Assembly: GCA_021397835.1 (NCBI GenBank)
Contig: JAJFZO010000575.1
Coordinates: 1,245,001 to 1,309,000, forward strand
DNA: 64,000 bases
Source of the DNA: Moringa oleifera
Lineage: Eukaryota; Streptophyta; Magnoliopsida; Brassicales; Moringaceae
Direction: 5' to 3'
In this document: positions 55,298-64,000 of the stretch, piece after piece
Numbering within the stretch: the first letter of the stretch is position 1
How the letters are laid out: every line of letters starts with the position of its first letter
Notes under the pieces: model-generated
Database searches by the model: none
Told to the model about the DNA's origin: nothing
The model's input: the letters and a program-made list of their open reading frames with translations, nothing else
Made by a program: the position numbers and the translations under genes

Positions 55298-58200
55298 ATG
55301 GAGGACGAAGCAGAGCTATATGATGGAATCAGAGCTCAGTTCCCTCTCACATTCGGTAAGCAATCAAAGTCCCAAGCTTCACTGGAAGCCATCCATGACA
55401 GCACTCGCCGCGGCGCACCCAAAGAGAAAAATTCCAACCCCACTAAACCGAAATCCGAATTCCCTTCTCTATCCTCATCGTCCCAATCCTGGCTCCAATC
55501 ACTCTGTAAACCTAACCCTAGCCCTTCGGGAGATGATGTAGCGATAGGGCCGCCCCGCCGGCAGCAGAAATCGGAGGAGTTAGGCGAGGATGACGATGGC
55601 GTTATGGTGGGGCCGCCACGGCCTCCTCCGGCCTCGGTTGGTTCCCGCGAGAGTGATGAGGATGATGATGATGATGAAGGTGCAATGATTGGGCCTCTGC
55701 CTCCGCCGGTGGGTTCCTTGGCGGATGAGTCTGATGATGATGGTGATGATGACAACGATGACGAGGAGGAGAATCGGTTTCGGATCCCGATGAGTAATGA
55801 GATTGTGCTCAAGGGCCATACTAAGGTAGTGTGTCTCCTGTGTGTTTGCGCGCTTTGCGAATTTTTGTTTTTGTTTCCTTTGTTGTTTATTACTATTATT
55901 ATTTTTTTTTTTTTGGGCTTACTTGTGAATGTTCTAAGGCCAGCTGGTGCTTAATATGGTAATGAAACTCTGTAGTCTGTGCCTCTGTGTTTGCTTCGTA
56001 GCCAGTGAAAGTTTTTCATTTTTCAGAATAAGCTGACACTGGGCCAGTTCGGAACTAGTTGATTTGTTCAGTATACATATTTCTAAGTGTGTGGATAGTT
56101 TGCATTCAAATTCAGAATGAATTCTTGCGGTTGCTTGGCAGATTGTTTCAGCTGTTGCTGTTGATCACTCTGGGTCTAGAGTTCTGTCTGGTAGTTATGA
56201 CTATACAGTACGAATGTATGACTTTCAAGGGATGAATTCTCGGTTGCAATCATTTAGGCAGCTTGAACCATTCGAGGGTCACCAAGTTCGGACCTTAAGC
56301 TGGAGTCCCACATCAGACCGTTTTCTATGCGTTTCTGGCTCTGCTCAAGCTAAGGTTTTTCTGCCTACTGTCGTTTATGTCACCATTTTCTTTGAGGCTA
56401 ATGTTCATGTGTGTGTTACTCACCATCATGATCTCCGTCTGAATTTCAGATCTATGATCGAGATGGTCTTACTTTGGGTGAGTTTGTAAAGGGGGACATG
56501 TATATTCGTGATCTGAAGAATACCAAGGGCCACATATCTGGATTGACTTGTGGAGAGTGGCATCCTAAAACTAAGGAGACTATTTTGACTTCATCAGAGG
56601 ATGGCTCATTACGCATATGGGATGTAAATGACTTCAAAAGCCAGAAGCAGGTATGTGTTTATTGAACATATGCATGATGCACAGATTCCTCTGGGATGAC
56701 AGTTGGGGCATGAGAATAACATTCTTTATCACACAAACAATAATTAGGTCATTCTCAATTAGGCCTTGCACTAGTCTACTTAGGTGTCATTACTTGGTAG
56801 CTCAACACATCATTTGACAATGTGAACCATCAATTGGAGACTTGGTGGCAATGAGTCTTTTGTAGGCTTTCAGTGATAAGAGTGCAAAGGGATATCATTA
56901 ATCTGATAACTTAGGATGCAAATTCACCATGATGGAGATGCCTGTAAACTAAATGCTTCAAATCTTTATGATTAGGTCATCAAACCAAAACTTGCGAAGC
57001 CAGGAAGAGTCCCAGTTACCACATGTGCTTGGGACCGTGAAGGAAAATGCATTGCTGGTGGTATAGGAGATGGATCAATACAGGTACTTGTTGCTGATGC
57101 CCCGATATATCAATTCAGTTGATAGACCATAAGATAGTGTGGAAAATCTATAGGCTTTTCCCTGATGCACTTTTGTACCAATTTTGCTGATTACTTTCTG
57201 CCGCTATTATTAATATGCTCTGTGCTTTGCTTTGTTTTCTCTTTCTCTTTGTCTTTTTGTTTTTGTTTTTGGTGTGTCATGTGACTTTTCTGTCACGTTG
57301 TTTGCTTTATGTGCCCTCCAGATATGGAACCTTAAGCCAGGATGGGGAAGTAGGCCAGATATACATGTTGAAAAAGGCCATTCTGATGATATAACTGCTC
57401 TTAAGTTTGCTGGTGATGGAAGAATTCTTCTGTCAAGAAGCTTTGATGGTTCACTGAAGGTAGTAATTTATGTGTTTCAAGCATATTGCTGTAGTGATTT
57501 TTTCCTGTGTATGCTTCTCTCAATTTTCTTGCCATTTAATTATAATGTATGTATCAGGTTTGGGATTTGCGGCAAATGAAAAAGGCTCTTAAGGTTTTTG
57601 ATGATCTACCAAATAACTATGCCCAGACCAACATTGCATTTAGTCCAGATGAGCAACTTTTCTTGACTGGAACATCTGTTGAAAAAGAGAGCACAACTGG
57701 AGGTTTGCTATGCTTTTATGATCGGACAAAACTTGAACTTGTTTCAAGAGTTGGTGTATCCCCCACTTGTAGCGTTGTACAGTGTGCTTGGCATCCGAGG
57801 TTGAATCAGGTAAACACTATTTGACATGCTTGTTTGGGCTGATGATCTGATTATAATCATCTTAGATCCCTTAGAACTAGAACATTCTAGGTGTATATTA
57901 TACAATTTCTTTTCAGTTGAAAGTAAATCTTCCATGGATACTTGTATTTCATTGAATATAGAAGTGAATTCTCTCTCTCTTTCTCCCCTCCACCCTTTTC
58001 CTCATTCCTCTGTTATTTTGTTTTCAAGCATTAGGAATACATAAATACAGGCTAAGAACTGGGAAATTTTCTCATAGTGTGCCGGCATTTTGTTGTTTGT
58101 AAGGTATTTGCCACAACTGGGGACAAAAGCCAGGGAGCAACTCACATACTATATGACCCAACCCTCAGTGAAAGAGGAGCTCTTGTTTGCGTTGCACGTG

Positions 58201-58695
58201 CACCTAGGAAAAAATCAGTTGATGATTATGAGGCACCACTAGTGATTCACAATCCTCATGCACTACCTTTATTTAGAGATCAGCCAAGCCGAAAGCGTCA
58301 GCGAGAAAAAATATTGAAGGACCCAATGAAGTCTCACAGACCTGAACTTCCTATAACAGGACCTGGTCATGGCGGAAGACTTGGTACAAGTAACGGAAGC
58401 TTGTTGACCCAATACCTTCTCAAGGTAATAATTTTCCTGTACACCCTTCTTTCATCATTTGTCACATATTCTTATGTTATAGAAGTGTAGCTACTAGAAA
58501 AGACTTACCTATTGTCGTGTCTTGCAGCAAGGTGGAATGATCAAGGAGACTTGGATGGAGGAAGATCCAAGAGAAGCTATACTGAAGTATGCTGATGTTG
58601 CATCCAAAGATCCTAAGTACATTGCTCCAGCATATGCTCAAACCCAACCTGAACCAGTTTTTGCAAAGTCTGATTCTGAAGATGAAGAAAAATAA
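55298..58695 (+). CDS. WDR70: WD40-repeat protein, WDR70 / gastrulation-defective 1 homologue
   Basis: Nuclear WD40 protein; animal and yeast WDR70 is linked to H2B ubiquitination with the CUL4-DDB1 ligase and DNA repair. The plant role is less known. Eight exons, all in phase 0: 55298-55825, 56142-56354, 56450-56650, 56976-57083, 57322-57459, 57558-57809, 58104-58424 and 58528-58695, giving 642 residues. The N-terminus of about 165 residues is disordered, with three (I/V)GP(P/L) motifs spaced by acidic runs. WD repeats begin at KGHTK and include SGSYDYTVRMYDF, TSSEDGSLRIWDV, AGGIGDGSIQIWNL and SRSFDGSLKVWDLR. The C-terminus has a basic RKRQREKILKDP motif and ends SDSEDEEK. The Kozak context is good and no earlier in-frame ATG fits. 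Confidence 0.95.
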
Positions 58696-60078
58696 TAGCT
58701 GTGACAGCATGTTTTGGCCACATCTAAAGTAACTTCCGCAACCGTAACTACCAAATATTTTATGTGCTTTCCTGCATACTAGTAATTTTTCTCTTTCCAA
58801 CCCTCTTTTCATTATTTGCAGCTATCTCAGATCTGTATTACCCTTTGATCATACTGCAGTTAGTGTGAGAGGCTGCGGAAGACTATGAACTGAATATAGA
58901 TATGCTGCAGGTATCGTATCCCTTTGAAATAGTATTTATGTGGCATTGATTTGTCAATTTCTAGGTGGTATTTGAGAGATGTGTCTGTTTCTGTTGTCCT
59001 GCTGATACTGCCTCATTTAGCTTTGCCTCCATGTATTTTTCCACTAAAAAAAATGTTGCTTGACCTGAAAGAAGAAACTTGTAGTTCCTGTGAACTATTT
59101 TATCTTACCATGGTCCAATTTAGGTAACAAATTGTATATTGTGCATATGATTTGAGTTAGGGAGACTCACATTGAGCAATGTAGACAAATTGTGTGTTTT
59201 TATTGAGGGGAAAAGGGGAAGGGATTGTTAATGGCCTGATTGCCACCACCCGTTTGCCACATGTTAGGAGCCCAGATGAATCTGAGTGTTCTATGACTAG
59301 GCATAGTTCTCTTTACTAAGTAATTCCAGTCTTGATACTGCTGAGGTTTCTTAATTAATTTGCATCATGATGCATGGATGATTTCAAGGTGAAACTTAAT
59401 TGTTTGTTTGGGATTCATGGCCAGATCTATTTTCAGTGGTGAGGAAGCTCTGCCTATGATTGGTGTCCATGGTTGCTGTTTAAAGAACAATTTGAGTGTA
59501 CAGCCCTGAAGCAAGCAGTTTGAAGGACTCTTGAACTGATGAGACTACTGTACCCTCTGCATCTTACTTCAATGAAGTTTTATTTTTTTTGTTCTTTGAA
59601 CTTCACTTGTCCAGCAATGATGTCAATGATCACCCAAATGTAAAACACAAAACAGAATAACATAAATCAATGTATAGACCAGAAAAAGTACAGCTTTCAT
59701 TAGAACAGATTTCAAAATCAGAATTAAGTCTGAATACCTGCAGACTGGAAAACAACTTCAGAGATGAAAACTTTTTTATTCAAGCATGGACATTTACAAG
59801 AAGCAAAAATCTTTCATAAGTGTCAATCATATCCCCTATGATCATCATTCATGGTAGATGTTTTGGACAGATCATTTGCTGCAGGAAATTTGAGGGGTTG
59901 GTACTATGGCATTATGTTACAAGTCCCCTTTCTTTGCGATTCTTGGCCGCATATGTAACAGTTAGTCCCCTCTGTGCTTGACAAAATTTTGATGTCTGGG
60001 TTACTGCCAATGGTAAGAGAAATGGCATTGCCCTCCATGGTTTTCCAACAGATGGTCTGCTTCTGTCTTGGGGTTAGG
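58696..60078. other. Convergent spacer between WDR70 and the DENN gene
   Basis: The two 3' UTRs meet here. The frame at 59904-60092 on the minus strand starts inside the last DENN exon in another frame and is 3' UTR. No other feature is seen. Confidence 0.45.
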
Positions 60079-63000
60079 TCAGAGTTGCCCATTCTCTAAG
60101 CTTGATAATCGAGAGTCTGATAGAACACTGAACAGTTGGGTGTCTACAAATAACTGCAATGAACCCGAAGGATTAGTTAAATAGGCAAACCCAGTTTCAA
60201 TTTTGCAAAGATATTGAAGTCTATGTGCTAAATGCTTGAAGCCAACACAATTGATATGACTCGATTAAAAAATGAAGATTCACAATCTTAATAGACTAAA
60301 ATATCAAATGTGAACGTTTAAGTTGGGCAAATGAGTATGATGAGCTAACCAGTTAGCTGTTCTCAGTCTTTGTCATGCACGACGAGTTAAATTACAATTC
60401 ATATTACATGCCAGAATTCACTAAATAATGAAAAATGAACGACTTCGACAGTGGGATATAACAACTATCTACTTCCAGCATGAATGCCCAGAGAAAAGGG
60501 TGGCATGTTACCTTAATGAATGGTTGGTCCTTGCTAGGGAAGGACTCTATGAAACTATCTTTAAGAAGTAAAGAAACCTGAAAAGTTCATGAAAGTGAGC
60601 GAATATAAGTTGGTAACTGCAAATGCTTGTTTAACGTAAGGTTAGAGGAAAAGAGTGAATTGGCAGTACCCTGTCATTATTGGATTGTACGCTAGTTATG
60701 GTATAAGATCTCAAATCTGAACAAAGAGACTCTAGGTAATCCCTCATGGCAGTCAAAAACCGCATTGCAGTTTCAGCCTGGAACACTAACCAAAATATTA
60801 GTTGCTGCAGGAAAAGCAAGCTTTCTCAGGAAAAATAGTAAAACATAGAAATAGAAAAGGACAATATTGTACAGAATCTAAGACAGATACATGGAACAAC
60901 CAATGCTCTCTGATACTTGGATGCCAGAAAATTTTGTTAAGCAGATTCTGGGAATAGATAAGTATTCATTTCAGAACATTTTCGCAACTCAACAACCAGT
61001 CACTGCATGCACTTCATCACTTCGCATTCTTCTTCTCTATGTTTGTTTAACAAAAAGAATAAAGAGGATCTAGAGCTAATCTTTTCACCTTTTATTCCAT
61101 CATCTGCATACCTTAAAGGCCCAAATAAGACAGAAAATGAAAGTCCTCACATTATCCAAATATGGAATGAATAGACAAGCAAGGGAAGGGAGGATAATCT
61201 CTTTGGTGCCTTAAACCAACCACATATGATTTACTCAGGATTCCACCAAGTTGCATTTGACTTAATCACTTAAAAAGTATTTGAAATGCAAACCGCAAAA
61301 ACAAGATAGATGTCCTTTTGCATTAAACAGTCATTAGTTATTTTCTGGAAATTGGCTCAGACAACTCAGTAAATTATTGCACCTAGAAAAACAACTAGAA
61401 GAGATAGAAAGGCACCTGGTTTACTTGGGTCAAATTCATAACACTTGCATCTAAAGTTGACATTTATTACATTTGTAAACTATGTAGAAGAAAATCTCCA
61501 TCAAAAGCACCTAGTAACAGTCTGCCACAAACTGCTTAAAACAATTCAAGGACTTCCATTTTCAGGGTAGGATAAGGGTCTAAACACTTGATGGAAATGT
61601 CTCAAATAGGCATTGGAGCAAAGCAACAAGTGCACACCTGAATTTCATTACACCTATACACTGGATGCCTTTTAGCAATTGAACTTTCATATGACAGTCT
61701 AGCATGGAGTGGCCTCAGTTGAGCAATAAGCTCCCTACGACGAGGAAGTGATGGTAAATGGCATGTTTTCACCTGAAGAAAGAAGTCAGAAAGAATGAGC
61801 ATATTTAAGACTTCCTTATGTAAGAACTTTTCAAACTGAAAGGTTTCATGATGATACTCTTAGGTGCTAAATTCAGGTGCCAGCAAGCAAAATTGTCCAG
61901 ATGACTCACAAACCTGGTCCTTGAACACATTAACTTGAATAAGATTGGATGTTTTTATCTTCAGATCAGCCGGTTTACTTTGTATGCCAACCTGTAATCA
62001 CAATTCCAGATGAAAATGTTTGGAGTTCACAAAAATAAAATATTTTTTAAAACCTCAAACTATTTATCATACTTATCATTTGATCTTCAACTAATTAAAC
62101 ACATACTCATCATTTGACCTTAACCAATTAAATGTATACTTATCATTTGGCCTTGAACCAATTAAATGTATATGAATCTTCAATCAAGACAGATTCAAAA
62201 GAGTAGGGCTTCTAGTAGTAACTTCCAACTTTAATGGATTTGATAAACAGAGAGAATAAATGCTCACTGAATAAGTGAGCAAAACTGAGCCGTAAGCCAT
62301 ACTAAGAATCTGATGCTAAGACATAAATTATTGATGCAAAATAAGATAAGAGTCTATGTGGAGAAAATCATGAATCAAATGGGGTGTACAGTGTGTCAAA
62401 AGGACAAGTACACTACTATGCAATTTACAAATGTAAGTTCCAAATAGAACTCAACTCACAATAAAGGGAACTGGGGCATCAAGAAAGTCAAGCATCCTTC
62501 CTGGCAGAACCTGAAAAAGAACAACTAAGATCTTAGCAAGAAGAGAAATTAGCATAGCAATGTGTTCATGCACCTGCAAAAGATGAGTGGCCACTGAACT
62601 TGAACCATCTGAATTATTCTCTTTTTCTCTCATCCCACAAAAAGATTTTTCCTTTTTTTTTTTTTTTTTTTTTGGTTTCCTTGGGGGGGGGGGGGGGGGG
62701 GCTGCGTGGCGGCGCATTGTAGTAAGGACCAGAAACTGATACATGTCAATGCATCTAGCTGTTCTGAACCAAATAACTCATATACAAAGGATTCTCCCCA
62801 AGTTTACTAGAACTTTTCTGTATGAAGGGGAACCAAAGGTCCAAGTCTCCACAAGAAAGTGGCCCCAAAGGTGCCTTTCCATGTTTGGGTCAACGCTTTA
62901 CATAAGATCCCCAAAACACAATAACGTCGTCATTAGAGAAAGATCTTCAAAAAGGTTGTCAGGAAGTACCTTGCACAGTATTATACTCTTTTGTAGCAAG

Positions 63001-63708
63001 AAATTGTTATCTAGCCTTAAGTCTACGAGGAATCTGTGCTTGCTGTTAGGAGAGGAAGGTTTGGAGGGCTGACTATGTTAGTCTTGATAGCATCTTGTTT
63101 CAGTATTATATATGTTGTTTTTCTTCTCAATTTTCTTCATTTTCTTTCCAAAGTCCTTTTGATAGTTGCATTCTGAAAGCTACATTTGATTTGTCTTTTG
63201 TCTTCTGAACAGAACTGGGTGTGTTACACACCTGTTAACTTCATGATACATTAGTTCTCAATAAGAAAGTAACTTGTGCTTCAAGCAGAAATATACATTA
63301 TGGCTCATGTTAATTATACAGTTATATCCCAAATAATTTCAGTAGGCTCAGAAGATTCTAACAGGAACTAGTGTTTCTTAATGCTATGATACTCACTGGA
63401 AGCAATAGGCTCTGCCACTGAAATGGACGAATCATAGGAACCAGAGATAACACAGTAGCCGATAGAACACCCTGCATTATCAGGAAGTTGTGTCAATGCC
63501 GAATCCAATTACAAACAAGTGACTCCTACTCATAGTCAGAATTGTCAATAGATTCAAGTAAACATCTAAAAACACAAAACATATCCACAAGAAAATTACT
63601 GGTCTTGTGCTAACATAATTATTTCTAGTCACAAGATTAACTCACCAGATTTGGGCACACAACCACCACTTGTTTTTCTAGTAGTACTCCTGTAAGTATC
63701 GCCAGGAT
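60079..63708 (-). CDS. DENN (AEX-3) domain-containing protein, C-terminal part (partial)
   Basis: DENN-domain proteins are guanine nucleotide exchange factors for Rab GTPases in membrane traffic. Eight exons are visible, all phase 0: 63708-63646, 63471-63397, 62510-62460, 61991-61914, 61772-61638, 60777-60670, 60577-60512 and 60153-60079, coding 216 residues to the stop. The cDENN core reads ILAILTGVLLEKQVVVVCPNL, then GVLSATVLSLVPMIRPFQWQ and LPGRMLDFLDAPVPFIVGIQ. The dDENN part contains SLLLKDSFIESF and KLFVDTQLFSVLSD before the end LSSLENGQL. The gene starts beyond the right edge; 63709-64000 looks like intron. By gene order it matches At2g20320. Confidence 0.88.
62071..62171. repeat. Three tandem 33-34-bp units in a DENN intron
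   Basis: ACTTATCATTTG, CCTT and AACCAATTAAATGTAT-like sequence repeats at 62071-62104, 62105-62137 and 62138-62171. Units 2 and 3 are closest to each other. Confidence 0.75.
62653..62701. repeat. Poly-T run of 21 followed by poly-G run of 19
   Basis: Twenty-one T at 62653-62673, a short TTTCC spacer, then nineteen G at 62683-62701, inside a DENN intron. The run lengths are at the limit of what sequencing and assembly resolve well. Confidence 0.8.
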
Positions 63709-64000
63709 CTGGAAGAAGTACCACTTACTGCAGTCAAGTTTCTTGCCAAAGTGCAAACATCACATATGATACATGAACTCAAAAAGAGTGTCAGATACAG
63801 GAATATGTCAAGATATCTACTCCACCTTGCATCCAAATTTTAAGATACATGGACTCAGCTAAATGAAAAAAGAAACACAGGTTTTTGGACATTCACATCA
63901 ACTTATTACAAGTTTATATTCTGTTATTTATTTATCAACTATCTTTCTTTTCCCAAAAATAAACAGAATTCCTGCAATATTTGAACATGACCTATGATAA

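Noticed and set aside
59904..60092. 62-codon minus-strand frame after the DENN gene
   Set aside because: It overlaps the last DENN coding exon in another frame and continues as 3' UTR; the protein has no recognisable content.

Overview
This is a plant nuclear window, almost certainly from a eudicot. It has plastid and mitochondrial protein genes with GT-AG introns, AT-rich intergenic DNA, simple repeats and a short retrotransposon remnant. The protein sequences look closest to rosid orthologues as I recall them, but I cannot name the species. I rebuilt the multi-exon genes by hand from splice sites and phase, and every complete model closes in frame.

Layout, left to right: an Aux/IAA repressor of IAA11 type (+, 1132-5066); the LRR receptor kinase MIK1/PXL2 (-, 5923-9071); an unrecognised small ORF with a possible own promoter (-, 10139-10405); the thiamine monophosphate phosphatase TH2 (-, 11750-15190); PSB28 (+, 16998-18430); the subtilase SDD1/SBT1.2 (-, 18975-21275); the xyloglucan galactosyltransferase MUR3 (-, 23291-25087); an unrecognised ORF with a C-terminal membrane segment (-, 27665-28138); the complex I 39-kDa subunit NDUFA9 (-, 29433-33226); the phytate-type ABC transporter ABCC5 (-, 34341-41327) with a TRIM element in intron 3; a 7.7-kb gene desert rich in AT; an aromatic amino acid decarboxylase (-, 48996-54536); WDR70 (+, 55298-58695); and the C-terminal part of a DENN-domain protein (-, 60079-63708, running off the right edge).

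The genes are not an operon and do not share a pathway. What unites them is gene order. From memory, their Arabidopsis counterparts sit in three short runs: At4g28640/50/60/80 (IAA11, MIK1, PSB28, TYDC), At1g04100/10/20 (IAA10, SDD1, ABCC5) and At2g20320/30/40/60/70 (DENN, WDR70, AAS, complex I 39 kDa, MUR3). The window therefore looks like one less-fractionated ancestral block whose pieces were sorted into several paralogous segments in the Arabidopsis lineage. I found no prokaryote-like or defence-like novel system. The most unusual points are a TH2 phosphatase domain with two altered catalytic motifs, a near-perfect 19-bp inverted repeat in a short divergent promoter, paired palindromic G-boxes upstream of PSB28, and a TCP-site cluster next to an unrecognised transcription unit.
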